DNA from: Cymbomonas tetramitiformis
Taxonomy: Eukaryota > Chlorophyta > Pyramimonadophyceae > Pyramimonadales > Pyramimonadaceae
Assembly (NCBI GenBank): GCA_001247695.2
Contig: LGRX02027633.1
Location: 1 to 64,000, forward strand
Length of the DNA: 64,000 bases
Direction: 5' to 3'
Both the position numbers and the translations under genes were made by a program. Of this stretch, positions 8,993 to 19,399 are shown piece after piece. Under the pieces are notes generated by a model. That model worked only from the letters and a program-made list of their open reading frames with translations. It did not search any database and was not told the origin of the DNA. Numbering within the stretch: position 1 is the stretch's first letter; every line of letters begins with the position of its first letter.

Positions 8993-11167
8993 TCAGCCAC
9001 TTTGAGGCTGGTCAGCAGGGCTGAGTTCAGCGGCCGGGATGTAAATACAGAATAATCCCGAAGTGAATTGCAGACTGTCCTTCTGAAATCGAGCACCACC
9101 AGGCCCAAGTGGGCAAGGCGGTTCCATAGCAGAAAGTAAATCAACTGAAGAGCTTAATTGAGCAGGATCCCACGGCGGTTGGAGCATTGAAGAAAGAGAC
9201 ACTGAAAACCCATCATCTGGTGGCCAATCACGGATGTCCAGAGAGCCAAGCTGCGGACCCGAAGTAAAGTGATCCCCAGTAGACCGACGGACGGTGGCTC
9301 CGGGCTCAACCAGGCCCCTGTCACCACCGCCCACGGCAACCGGAGACGCCGTAGCACTGGCCAGTAGAGAGCAACAAAACACCGATGCCATCAACGCACA
9401 CCGGAGAAAGCTGGGCGGAGCCCGCGGGCGGTACACCGGTGCTGCTAGTGGCGATGCTCCCCCGTCAGAGTCATGTTCAAGAGTGCCGAAGGAGCCGAAA
9501 GTCACTTGATGCCCGCCGTCAGAGTCATTGTCAGAGCCTTGGTCATTGTCAGAGCCTTCAGAGCCAACGTCAGAAGTCTCAATCCTCATGCCAGCAAATA
9601 GCGGAGCCGGTGCAGAGTCGCCAAGCTGGAGTGATGGGACAGAGCCAGGCAAGCCGAGAGAGCCAGGGACAGCCACCGGTGGGTCATGAGCCGTAGGCAC
9701 ACCACCAGCCACGAGTGCAGAGGGATCCCGAACCGCAGGCGGTGGCGGAATCGAGCCCCGTGCACCCGAGTGGAATGTGGCCAGACCAAACTGAGCCATG
9801 CCGTCATCGTCAGCTGCCGCATCCTGAGCGGAAGCCGCCGCATCCTGAAAGTGCCGTAGAGACGTGGGCTCAGCCGTCGCAAAAGAATGCGCCGAGAGCT
9901 CGCACACCTCCGGGCGACCCTCCATCGTGCAGAGTGACTCGAAGGCGTGCTCATCCCCCGCGTCATAGAAACGCTGGAAACGAACAGCCAGGCAGTCAGT
10001 CTCGTAGTCTTCAACTGCACCACAATAGTGGGCAGAGTGAAGACCGCCGTTGGGGCATTCAGCATGCCAGTGCTTCAAACCACTTTGTGCACACACCGCA
10101 TTTTTGCAGTGGGGCACGAAGGCACCACTCCTCTTGTCAAATGAGACAGGAGGAGCGGTGCCAAGTGGCCGAACACCAGGACGAAGATGCTTGGCAGCAG
10201 AGCGGGGAAGGTGCTTGCCCGCATGCGGTGGCCCTTCCCGCTTCTGCCGCTTTAGGTCACGCATGTACTGTTGCATGCGCTCCAGCTGCTTCTGCAGACT
10301 GGACAACGCAGCAGCCAGGTCAGACGCGCCACCGCCGAACGACAGAGCAGAGACTGGGGCGCCAGAGTCCTTCAGGCCGTGGCGGAATTGCTCCCGCACA
10401 CGAGCCTGAATTGTCAGGAGAGACACGCCTTGCCGCTGGTCAGCTCGAGCCAAGGAATTAGCCAAGTCACGATACAGCCACGAATCGCCGAGAGCCTTCA
10501 GAAACTGCCGTTTCACCGCGTCCTTTGGCAAGTTGTGGGAACGTTGAACGTCCCTCAACAGGCCATTGAACTCACGGATGCCACGGTCAGGATCTTTGCT
10601 GCTGGGGATGCGAACCGCCAGCAGCAACTCAAAAGAGTCAAAGGGTTCCGAGCGTTCCTGGAGCATGCGCACCACCTCGAGGGCAGCGCGCTTGCCATCT
10701 CCAGGAACGTCGGACCCAGAGGCCTCAAGCCAGTCACGGGCAGGCGAGCCAGGCCGAGCCAGAAAGGTCAGGGCCGAGAGCAGTAATTCATTCCCCTCAT
10801 GCCTAGCCGCAACAGTCATGTCAGTCAGGTCAAAGAGGGGAGCAAACGCTTGCGACTGGAGCAAGAATTGTGCCCGCAACTCATGCATGATTTGTGAAAA
10901 AATGTCGACCGCATCTGCCTCTGTGCCAGCGAAGCGGTCCGATTTGTCTCCGAGAATTTTCGTGGCAACGATTTTGGCGATCTTCCTGTCAAAATTTTCT
11001 CGAGCCAACTGTTGACACTTCTCCAGAGTTTCCCTCGCAGCTGCGGTGGTCGGAGCTGGCAGCTGCGGGGTGTGCGGTGTCGCAGTATTTTGCGCACCCA
11101 CATCATCAAAAATTGTTTCTAATCTACGGACGCGAGACCGCGTCATGTTGTTCGTTGTGGTAACCAT
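8993..11167 (-). CDS. Gag-like protein of LTR-A
   Basis: 724 codons. Start at the ATG at 11167 (MVTTTNNMTRSRVRR), about 440 bases inside the 5' LTR. An N-terminal helical half (about residues 45-300) is followed by a Cys/His-rich block near residue 355-385 with spacing like CKNAVC..HWHAEC..HYC, a likely zinc-binding nucleocapsid. The C-terminal half is Pro/Ser/Asp-rich and disordered-looking, with a hydrophobic stretch (CALMASVFCCSLLASATAS) near residue 600 that could span a membrane or be chance. No protease, RT or integrase motif is present. By position and composition it is the structural protein of a gag-only element; the family assignment is inference. Confidence 0.7.
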   Translation of the reverse strand: MVTTTNNMTRSRVRRLETIFDDVGAQNTATPHTPQLPAPTTAAARETLEKCQQLARENFDRKIAKIVATKILGDKSDRFAGTEADAVDIFSQIMHELRAQFLLQSQAFAPLFDLTDMTVAARHEGNELLLSALTFLARPGSPARDWLEASGSDVPGDGKRAALEVVRMLQERSEPFDSFELLLAVRIPSSKDPDRGIREFNGLLRDVQRSHNLPKDAVKRQFLKALGDSWLYRDLANSLARADQRQGVSLLTIQARVREQFRHGLKDSGAPVSALSFGGGASDLAAALSSLQKQLERMQQYMRDLKRQKREGPPHAGKHLPRSAAKHLRPGVRPLGTAPPVSFDKRSGAFVPHCKNAVCAQSGLKHWHAECPNGGLHSAHYCGAVEDYETDCLAVRFQRFYDAGDEHAFESLCTMEGRPEVCELSAHSFATAEPTSLRHFQDAAASAQDAAADDDGMAQFGLATFHSGARGSIPPPPAVRDPSALVAGGVPTAHDPPVAVPGSLGLPGSVPSLQLGDSAPAPLFAGMRIETSDVGSEGSDNDQGSDNDSDGGHQVTFGSFGTLEHDSDGGASPLAAPVYRPRAPPSFLRCALMASVFCCSLLASATASPVAVGGGDRGLVEPGATVRRSTGDHFTSGPQLGSLDIRDWPPDDGFSVSLSSMLQPPWDPAQLSSSVDLLSAMEPPCPLGPGGARFQKDSLQFTSGLFCIYIPAAELSPADQPQSG

Positions 11168-11595
11168 AGTGAGAGAGACAGGGGAGAAGGTTGAGCTAAA
11201 CAGGGAGATGGTGGAAGAACGCTTACAGCGGCCAGACGGTTTGCAGAAGTCTCAGCTGAACGGATCGGAATTCACAGGTCGTAAGCGGAACAATGAGAGC
11301 GGCCAAAATCAGTTACGTGTGGAACGACCTCGCCGGAGCCAGCGGCGCACGAAACAGATTAACTCTCGCTGCGACGATGCTGCCGTAAAATAAAAAATAA
11401 CCCGCCACAAACTGCTCTCTAGTGCAGCGAAGGCGAGCACAATGCGTGCCGCCATCACTGCCAAGCTAAAAGGCCATACCGCAAGAGCAATTCACCACCG
11501 CCCAAGTGGGCGCTCAACCCCTCCTACGTCCTACTTAGCCGAACATGGCAACAGCAAGGCGCTGTGCCATCATCAGAATCACCGGAAAGCCGGTG

Positions 11596-11607
11596 CGGGC
11601 CATAACC
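11596..11607 (-). promoter_or_regulatory. Primer binding site of LTR-A (half initiator-Met tRNA type)
   Basis: Directly inside the 5' LTR the minus strand reads GGTTATGGCCCG. Copia elements are often primed by the cleaved anticodon arm of initiator tRNA-Met, whose complement is close to GGTTATGAGCCC. One or two mismatches remain. The same site is seen at 14230, 19400 and 48133. Confidence 0.6.
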
Positions 11608-11850
11608 TGCGAGGAAGACAGATACGCTGTCCGGCTAAGCTGGCGGGGAAACAAACTGATCATCATATAACTTGTGTCTGGCCGAAGCTTTATGCTCTCG
11701 GAAACCCAGACAGTGAAACGATGACTGTACTCCTGTACTGTACTACTGTACAGTACAGTGCTAGGATGTCACGGACACGAGACGGAAGCAGGGTCAGGCT
11801 AGGGGCTAGTCAGAGCCCATAATAACTAAGCCTAAACCCGAAGTCCAACA
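11608..11850 (-). repeat. LTR-A 5' LTR
   Basis: 243 bp and near-identical to 8566-8808. The element reads leftward from here. Confidence 0.88.
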
Positions 11851-12059
11851 TTATGTGTGATTGACAACCTTGCTCATGCATGCTCATGATGATATATTAT
11901 GGCTTCCCTAAGTGAATGCTCTTATCGTAGTTTCTAAGGTTGGCCATTGCATGATCCAAAATCTAACTTGTAGATCTGTTTTGCTAGAAATATAAAATGG
12001 TTGATTTATTTTACCTTAAAAATTACAAAATTTTTAGTTTTTTAAAAATTTTAAAAATT

Positions 12060-12715
12060 TTCAAAAATTTAAACCCCCTCAATAATTAATTTTAAAAATA
12101 TGACATGTGTACGTGTATGTACTATGCCAGTCGATCTAGGGATCTCCACTAGGCCTGCGAGCTGCGACCGAATATTTGGAGTCATTTTGCGATCGGACGG
12201 CTCTGACACGATACGATTAGTAACTGTAAGTGTAACCGAGTTTTCATTTTTACACGTGTAAGGCTGTAACCACGGTTTGTCGAGTTCGTCAGCCATCGTC
12301 ATCCAGATGTAGCATTGAAAAATTAATTTGGGAAATTCACAGATCGACTCGAATGACGCGCTCTTGTAACCGAGATGTCGAAAAATCGAAAACCGAATGC
12401 GACATCTCGATCTGCTGACATCGTGATGACGTTTCACCGTGGTTGAGACCGTGGTTGAGATCGTGGTTGAGTTCAACCACGAAAAATCGAACTCAACCAC
12501 GATCTGGACGCTTACGCGACGCGGATATCCCCCCCCCATGTTGGCAGAATATTCCGGGATCTATTCCAAACCGTGGTTGAGTTCACTCAACTGTGGCTGT
12601 GGTTGAGTTCGACCATGATCGAAATTCCGTGGTTTACGAACTTCTCATTATTGACGATTGCAATTCTCTGTTCTGTCGTGTGTCTCTGTGAAAGTGAAAG
12701 TGTATAGTAAAGTAT
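12060..12715 (-). repeat. Inverted repeat arm 2 (mate at 7291-7925)
   Basis: Reverse-complement copy of arm 1, without the MITE that separates arm 1 from its array. The two arms plus their CACCGCAT arrays form a large inverted repeat with a spacer of about 4.1 kb, most of which is the LTR-A insertion. Confidence 0.8.
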
Positions 12716-12996
12716 AATGCGGTGAGATGTAATCGTGCGGTGAGATGTGATCATGCGGTGAGATGAAATAATGCGGTGAGATGTGATCATGCGCGGGTGA
12801 GATGAAATAATGCGGTGTTATGTGATCATGCGGTGAGATGAAATAATGCGGTGAGATGTCTGAATCATGCGGTGAGGTGAAATAATGCGGTGAGATGTAA
12901 TCATGCGGTGAGGTGAAATAATGCGGTGAGATGTGATCATGCGGTGAGATGAAATAATGCGGTGTGATGTAATTATTTCATGCGGTGAGATGAAAT
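12716..12996 (-). repeat. 18-bp-unit CACCGCAT array, longest copy
   Basis: About 15 monomers reading on the minus strand. It is the only uninterrupted long copy and preserves the monomer order used to define the MITE and DIRS-1 insertion points. Confidence 0.87.
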
Positions 12997-13003
12997 AAAT
13001 AGT

Positions 13004-13089
13004 ATGAAGAGGTGCTAATTAGCCCCAATATGACCTGAAGGAGCGTCAGCGACTTCAGGTCATATTGGGGCTAATTAGCTCCTCTTCAT
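13004..13089. other. Long hairpin, 37-bp arms with 12-base loop
   Basis: The arm starting ATGAAGAGGTGCTAATTAG (13004-13040) is repeated in reverse complement at 13053-13089, with one mismatch and a GAGCGTCAGCGA loop. It lies a few bases outside the CACCGCAT array. It could be a small RNA precursor fold, a fold-back transposon end or a terminal structure of the neighbouring repeat. The sequence cannot decide between these. Confidence 0.75.
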
Positions 13090-14054
13090 GATATATTTGT
13101 GACACATCAGCCCTCGATTAATCGAAGGGATCATGTGAGAGCCACGTCATGGAATATGCTTTGCAACAATATTTCTCGACTCTGCCACGTCATCACAGTC
13201 GATATATTGCTCAAATATTGCTTTCGGTACAAATATTGCTTACAGTAGCGTCATCGGTGTGTCATCAGTGTCGACTGTCGCTGTCGCTGTCGCTGAACGT
13301 TGTCGTTGCGCTGTCGCTGTCATGTCGTGTCATGTCATGTCAATGTCATGACGTGTCATCACAGCCTATCCTACCTCAGGCTGTTTTGTACTAGGCGGAT
13401 CGATCTCAAAAAGGAGATCTCCACTAGGCCATCTGACCGTAAGATCATGTGCGCGACAGTGCTTCGCTTTTTGCGTCCCAACATGCCATGCCATAACGCG
13501 TGGGTGGCGTCGCGGTGAATGTACGCGACTGCAGTGGCACTGTCATCGTTAGCGTCTGGCGATCGTGAGATCGGAAGTTCGTGTGTGTCGCCCGTTGGGA
13601 TTCGCGCTTTGCTGATTAAGTAAGTAAGGTAAGGTAAGTAAGGTAAGGTAATTTGGGCAGGTTCCAAATCATAAGGAGCAGAGGTACCGGCGCGTCAGCG
13701 CACGGTGATCTGTACCGTCGCGTCAGCGAACGGCGAAGCGAACGGTGAAGATGTCCACGATGATCGTCTGTCATCAACGCAGTCGATCGTCTTTTCAATC
13801 GCGAGTCACATTATAAAATACTAGCCAATCGGAAACTCAAAAAACAGATTTCCAAGATCGTTCGAGTTTTCAGTCGTCTGTCATCGTGAAAAAGATACTG
13901 CCAATCAATGCCTAGAAAGTTGGATTTATAAGATCGATGCTTCGAACTTCGAAATTAACCCAAAGGGGAGTTCTGATGCAGTTTCAAGCCCATTTCTTGT
14001 TTGCATCATGTTTGCTGTGACCCTGCCGCTGTGACCCTGCCTGCTATGAATATC
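13090..14054. other. Non-coding, with simple repeats
   Basis: Holds CTGTCG and ATGTC short repeats (13270-13360), an ACTAGGC motif pair (13389-13430) and a GTAAGGTAA microsatellite (13617-13652). No credible gene. Confidence 0.5.
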
Positions 14055-14229
14055 TGCTGGAAATGACACCCTGACTAGTTCGTACAGTTAGGTGTCATAT
14101 TCAGTGTGTCATCTTCGGTGATCAGCTTGTGTGACAAACTCAGTATATATGTCTATTATCTGAGTTTATCTTGGTTCGTTGTTTCACCGTCGGCAGCGTT
14201 CCCCCTCGTGCACTGCTGAGTTTCTAGCA
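14055..14229 (+). repeat. LTR-B 5' LTR
   Basis: 175 bp. Matches 15810-15984 except for a few substitutions (for example TTAGGTG versus TCAGGTG). Confidence 0.88.
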
Positions 14230-14447
14230 GGTTATGGGACCACTTCACGCTTGCGTGTTGTGTATTTTAGCGTAGAATTTTATTTATTTTCATCATATCT
14301 TTCGGGAGAGTGTGTCCACGCCTTGTGGCTCACTCAGATTCGGATTCTTCGCTCGAGCTTTGAACTCGCGGTTTGCGAGGGAATTAGACGGAGTGGTGCT
14401 CTACGGATTTTCTTGGGTTGTTTCCACACTTATTTTCGTTATATTCT

Positions 14448-15361
14448 ATGGATTCTTCTCAGATTTCTTCGAGTGAAGAGCTCATAGCTCTTTTGGATTC
14501 TATTGACACTGGTTTTGCGAGAGTCTCGACTCTCAAGAGGTCTCAGTTGATCTCTTTGTGTACTTCCATGAGCGAGGCTATTGCGCTTTTCCGCTCACCG
14601 CAGATTTCTCAGCAGAGTTTGACCGCAGACCCGCCGATCATTTTGGAGATTTTGTTTCAGAGGGCACACCAGTTGGTGGTGCTATTTCCGATGATGCCGC
14701 GGGTTCCGCTATTTCTTTCTGTGAAACAGGCGTCGGAGATTCGCCGGTAATTTTGGAAAATAAATCAGTTTCCACTCAGATTACTTCCACTAGACCCTCA
14801 CCTAGTATACCTAGGGTGAGAAGCGCGCGCGCACAGGCCCCTCCTGTGCGTCGTGAAGTTCATTACATTCACGCGCCCCCTATGCCTGGGCCTCCTTCTG
14901 CGGACATCGAGGACCAGCGTTTTGAGCAGTATGACAGTAGTGAGGAGGATGAATCGGAGTACCCCCCTGGGTATTACGATGATTCAGACAGTTGTGAGGA
15001 AGTAGAGGAGGAGCAAGATGGCCACTTGGCCGCTCCGCATTTTTCGTCCGATCGATTGGAACAGGATGAAACCCTGGACACAGGTTTCCAGGGCGACTCT
15101 TATGGCGGAGTTTTAGAGCCCCCTGTTGGGGATGAATTTTTACCGCAGAATGATTTTTCAGTTGGCACTGTTTCCTATGTAAGAGATGCTATTCTTGAGA
15201 ACGAAAATTTAGAGCATTACGAAGGGTACACTGCTGAAGAGTGGGCTGCCTGGGAGGCCGAAGCCCATGCATCTCACGACACTGGTGGTGCTGGATTTTA
15301 TGATGAGTATGAATATTTTGAAGACTCAGCTTCCGATGATTACTCTGGTGGGTCTTATTAA
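14448..15361 (+). pseudogene. Gag-like acidic protein of LTR-B, frameshifted
   Basis: The first frame starts at 14448 (MDSSQISSSEELIALLDS) and is open to 14750. Another frame, open from about 14558 to 15361, looks more protein-like downstream: PADHFGDFVSEG, then a Pro-rich part, then strongly acidic Tyr/Glu/Asp-rich runs (YDSSEEDESEYPPGYYDDSD) and a Trp/Glu segment. The likely coding path switches frame around 14600-14660, so this copy is broken or uses a shift. No zinc knuckle or enzyme motif is visible. Assigned to gag by position between the PBS and the 3' LTR. Confidence 0.55.
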
Positions 15362-15809
15362 TCTTTAAACAGACAGGCGGTGCTACCTTTTGCAATTCTC
15401 CACCACTTGCTGTAGTTTTGGACCGTAGAATGTTGCATTATTTCTCACCACTTGCGGGCAGCTTTTCAAATTAAGACGAGCAATTTACAGGCGCAAGAGA
15501 CCTTTGCAATTCGCAGAATTAAAGGCTAAACCGACAGGCAGACTTATTTCTTACATTCTCCATCACATGCAGACAGGCGAGATCTGTGGGAGCACCCACC
15601 ACTAGCTGGCAAGGACGCATTTTGACCGATCAGATTTTGTTTTAGCGAGATCTCTAGCTTTAGCAAGTATCATATTTTTTTGCTTAAGCTCTCATCGACC
15701 ACTTGTGACTTTTCTAGCTTCTAGGCTTAACAATCTTGCATCTTACACTGTAAGCCTAGTAGCTAGGGTGGTGTGTTGTCACAAGCTGTCCACCTCAGAT
15801 GAGGTGGTG

Positions 15810-15984
15810 TGTTGGAAATGACACCCTGACTAGTTCGTACAGTCAGGTGTCATATTCAGTGTGTCATCTTCGGTGATCAGCTTGTGTGACAAACTCAGTA
15901 TATATGTCTATTATCTGAGTTTATCTTGGTTCGTTGTTTCACCGTCGGCAGCGTTCCCCCTCGTGCACTGCTGTGTTTCTAGCA
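15810..15984 (+). repeat. LTR-B 3' LTR
   Basis: 175-bp partner of 14055-14229. Preceded by a CAGATGAGGTGGTG purine-rich tract suitable as a polypurine tract. Confidence 0.87.
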
Positions 15985-16453
15985 ATATCTTTGTGCATAA
16001 TGTTTCCGCGACTGACTTTAAGTGTGTATGCATCGATATGTGTATGCATGACTAACTTTTTGCTTACATGCAGGATCAGTGCTCGACCGCATGATGACCT
16101 TCGACTAGTCGACCCCTTTACGCTTGTGTTCATCTTCGACCGACTCCACGCTCAACGCTCGCCTACGAGATCCTCGCTGCATCCACGCATACCATTTTAG
16201 TTTCATATGCACTTGCGTGTGTGTGCCCTTCATGTCACTGTACGTTTTCAGATGAGTTGTGTATTCTCCCTAAATCCCCCCCGCCATATGCCCCATGTGG
16301 CATCCGCGTATGCCCCCTTGTGACAGGAAGCATCTCATTTGTGTCGCGAGGGCCTGTTATTTGTCGTGTCGCAAAAAGATTCGTTTATACCCTCCCGTCT
16401 CCGACGGAGGGCCCATGCGGCGTTTAAAGTGTCGTGGTCGTGGTCACACTTTT
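15985..16453. other. No gene seen
   Basis: Mixed-composition sequence after LTR-B. Nothing recognisable was found apart from short CCC/GGG runs. Confidence 0.4.
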
Positions 16454-16795
16454 GTGATCAGGTAGGTGGTCGCCAGGTTTTACGACATGTGACGCAGTCC
16501 GCAAAGCTCCCAGAATGAAAGTTGGTGACAGTGTCATGAGCGTTGGGAATTATACACAGGAGCTCGCAGAGCTCGAGCTCCCAGAGTGCAAGTTGGTGAC
16601 AGTCTGACAGAGTGCAAGTTGGTGACAGTCTGAGACAGTGCCAGTGCAGTGCAGTGTCACAGGACACGGTGACGATGACAAAAGCGTTGTCGTTGTCGTC
16701 GTCGACACGTTGTGTTCAGATAGGTGGTCGCCAAGTTTCACGACATGTGACGCAGTCTGCAAAGCTCCCAGAATGCAAGTTGGTGACACAGGCAC
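16454..16795 (+). repeat. Duplicated ~80-bp block with GCAAGTTGGTGACAG spacer repeats
   Basis: The block at 16454-16530 (GGTAGGTGGTCGCCAGGTTT ... AAAGTTGGTGACAG) recurs at 16705-16790. Between the two are short AGTGCAAGTTGGTGACAGTC repeats. Confidence 0.65.
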
Positions 16796-16799
16796 GAAA

Positions 16800-17118
16800 A
16801 AAAAAAGTGTACTAACGGGGGGGTGTGGGGCGGAGCCCCACTCGGGCTAAGGCTGGAAAAAAAAGTGTAGTTACGGGGGTGTGGGGCGGAGCCCCCACTC
16901 GGCCGATCCTGGAAAAAAAAGTGTACTTACGGGGGGTGTGGGGCCTAATCACCGGCTCACCGAAAAAAGTGTACTTACGGGGGTGTGGGGCGGAGCCCCA
17001 CTGGCCGAGTCCGGAAAAAAAGTGTACTTACGGGGTAAAAGGGGGCGGCTCAGTCTGGGGAAAAAAAGTGTACTTACGGGGGGGTGTGGGGGGGGGGCGG
17101 AACCCCCCCACTGGGCGC
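16800..17118 (+). repeat. G-rich tandem repeat, unit about 50-60 bp
   Basis: Six or so copies of a unit with an A-run, GTGTACTTACGGGG, a G-run and the palindrome GGGGCGGAGCCCC. The same family is at 6589-6755, 35495-35665 and (reversed) 39895-39970. It has many runs of three or more G, so quadruplex formation is possible. The last copy joins directly to the element at 17150. Confidence 0.75.
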
Positions 17119-17149
17119 AGTTAAAAACAGAGGTACGCGAAAAAAAAAG

Positions 17150-17587
17150 GACTGCAAAAACGGACATAAATTGCAAAAACGGTCACGATTCTGCAAAAGC
17201 CGACACTGGCGCGTCAGACGATGAGAGCGTGACATAAAATTCTCGCCCGACAATGACAACCGTTGTGGTCAACGTTCCTCGGAGTTCATGGTCACGAATT
17301 TCAGATTCATGGTCATGAATTCTAAATTCATGACCATGAATTTCTGATTCATGGTCGCGAATTTTTAGCTTTCGCGAATACTGCACGTCGGATCAACTTT
17401 ACATTCGAGCGACACTGACCCAGAATCCCAGATTCGATCGATTTGGAATTCTCGCCCGAGAATTTGGAATTCTCGGGCGAAAATTGAAATGACGATGACA
17501 CCCGAATGGTGTCATGGCACAAATTTCCAGTGTCGGCTTTTGCAGAATCGTGACCGTTTTTGCAGTTCCTGTCCGTTTTTGCAGTTC
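17150..17587. mobile_element. Non-autonomous element with ~60-bp terminal inverted repeats
   Basis: The left end GACTGCAAAAACGGACA (17150) and right end (complement, ending 17587) share about 60 bases. Each arm contains two tandem ACTGCAAAAACGG blocks followed by GATTCTGCAAAAGCCGACA. The middle is a series of palindromes built on GAATTCATGACCATG and GAATTCTCGGGCGA. No target duplication was found. A partial reversed copy lies at 39720-39880. Confidence 0.65.
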
Positions 17588-17768
17588 TTGACAGTGGTGA
17601 GCGTTTATAGGAATAGTGGAAAGCCTAAAGGGTTACGAAACTTTCAGTGAACTGCTGTAATATCCTATTGGATATTATATCTCTTTCTTTAAAAAATTTT
17701 GTATATTTTTACGCACTTACGCAATGGAAGACTTTACCCAAGACGTGGAAGATTCTTTGGTACGCTTC

Positions 17769-18386
17769 TGTTACGGGCTGTAGATACAAGCGCCGTGATT
17801 ATATTATCAATATGCAAAGTTGGACAGCAATGCGAGTGTACGGATGAGCGGATTTGTGAGTGCAGATTCTGTGAGAAGAGCTGCTGAAGCACAACGCTTC
17901 CTCACTTAAGTACCTACGTCTCCCATCATCTTAGATGGTACCGCCATTGGGTTGTGAACCCGAGACGTAGGTTGAACGACCAGCATTGTATAAACGACTA
18001 GTTCGTTCATGCTGCGCATGCATGTTCCGCGCATGCTAAAGCGAAGATGGTTCTTGAAGAATCGACAAGATGTATCTTTGCTTTGTCATCTTCGAGTTCG
18101 GAGTACGAACTCTCAATGACAAGATCATTCAAGTATTTCCTTGAATAATTACAGATGATGTGACGTATCATCTGGCGACCTGTACAGTCATCGTCGACTG
18201 TAATGACTACTGTCATAATGATGTATGACGCGACTCGACGTGTACAGTCGTGATCGATCGTACTGTTGACTGTCATATTAATATATGACACGACATGACA
18301 TGACATGACATGACATGGTATGACATGTCTGACAGGTATGACACGTATGACATATGACACATATGTCATCGGTCATGACCCTGACA
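17769..18386 (-). repeat. Ty3-1 3' LTR
   Basis: Partner of 30473-31105, near-identical but shorter by one ~15-bp indel. It contains inverted motifs (CTACGTCTCCC ... GAGACGTAGG) and ACATG-type short repeats near 18290-18320. Confidence 0.9.
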
Positions 18387-18402
18387 GATCTCCCCTCTTA
18401 AA
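18387..18402 (-). promoter_or_regulatory. Ty3-1 polypurine tract
   Basis: The minus strand reads AAGAGGGGAGATC directly before the TGTCAGGG start of the 3' LTR, the usual site of plus-strand priming. Confidence 0.75.
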
Positions 18403-19164
18403 AGAGTTGTGACCTCACAATGGGCATACCTTTGTATATGTCGATAATGTCTTTGTTGTTGTTGCTTCTTGCTGGTACCAGTCTTCTTACACCGATTTGA
18501 GGCGTCCCTCATGGTGTTTTTAGGTTATTGGGGGGAACTGAGTCCACTTTAGTCCCTCACCTTACAGTTCTTAGGATGTAGCCCACCTTTCTGCAAATCG
18601 TATCGTATTTCAGAGTGACGTTTGAAGGTATCCGAGGTTTACATTACGGATTTTTGCGCTTGCCGTCGTCGAATTTGCGAACGATGATCGACGTTTTAAC
18701 GAACGATTCTCGGCCTTATATATACAACTGATCGACGAAAGCCCAAGGGCACATGTTTCCACAGTTATATATAGTGCACCCAACCCTTCCTCCCCTCCTG
18801 AAGCTACTATGGAGGTTCACAGGCGGCAACGGGGAGCCCGTGTTTGTTTCCGGAGTTATTTCACCGGGGGCTTGTTTTAATGCAAACGGAGTGGCCCTGC
18901 TTAACGGGATTGGACTTATAATCCTTCACCCGGTCTGCTCATCTCCTTAATATTTGGTCCGGTACGCGCGCTTTGACGAACATCTATCGCGATGAGTGAG
19001 AGTGGATTCGCCACGTACTAATGTGAAATTTCTTTAGTTATGTTTGTCAAGCATAACAGAGGATCACAACTCCGTCTACCTCAGTCGATGTCTCCGGTAG
19101 CTCGGATGACTGGCCAAAAGTCCGATGACAAACCACGGCTGGCAAAGGTAGCATTAGCAGTTTT
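18403..19164 (-). other. Ty3-1 3' non-coding region
   Basis: No credible ORF. It continues at 21676-21889 after the nested LTR-C, up to the pol stop. Confidence 0.55.
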
Positions 19165-19399
19165 TGACGGAGATGCCAACTTTCCCCCCATAGGGGGGGA
19201 GCAGTGGTGCACCTTTCTGTCACCCCTCGCCTGGCTGTCACTTGCAGTGCTGTCTGTGTCACTGTGTCACCGGCTCCCGAACCCTAAAGTCTCCTCAACA
19301 TTTGTTAGTATCAACTTTAGACTTCATCAGCTCGACACGACTGCCTTTTCTGCTTTACAGTGACAGTCAATATATAGATATATATCTCCTCTTCTATAA
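19165..19399 (+). repeat. LTR-C 5' LTR
   Basis: 235 bp. Ends in a TATATAGATATATATCTCC palindrome region that could hold the TATA box. Followed directly by the primer site GGTTATAGCCCAC (after 19399). Confidence 0.86.

Larger units (their letters stand above)
8566..11850 (-). mobile_element. Gag-only LTR retrotransposon, Copia-like priming (LTR-A)
   Basis: Two 243-bp direct repeats (8566-8808 and 11608-11850) begin TGCGAGG and end CA, and differ at only a few sites. They are flanked by the 5-bp duplication TTATG (8561-8565 and 11851-11855). The internal gag ORF is on the minus strand, so the 5' LTR is the right one. There is no protease, integrase or RT, so it must have moved with enzymes supplied elsewhere. 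Confidence 0.9.
14055..15984 (+). mobile_element. Short gag-bearing LTR retrotransposon, Copia-like priming (LTR-B)
   Basis: Two 175-bp LTRs (14055-14229 and 15810-15984) begin TG and end CA, with the 5-bp duplication ATATC at 14050-14054 and 15985-15989. The PBS at 14230 reads GGTTATGGGACC. The total is only 1930 bp with one degraded gag-like reading frame and no pol, so it is non-autonomous. Confidence 0.9.

Noticed and set aside
9715..10461. Plus-strand ORFs opposite the LTR-A gag
   Set aside because: GC-rich antisense shadows. The minus-strand frame spans 724 codons and has the Cys/His block.
12716..12996. CRISPR array
   Set aside because: The 18-bp units are directly adjacent without unique spacers, the window is eukaryotic, and no cas-like genes are present.
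12716..12996. Telomere-type repeat
   Set aside because: The unit is 18 bp with alternating tails, occurs internally at five sites in both orientations, and lacks the short G-strand pattern of telomeres. The G-rich clusters elsewhere also have 50-60-bp units.
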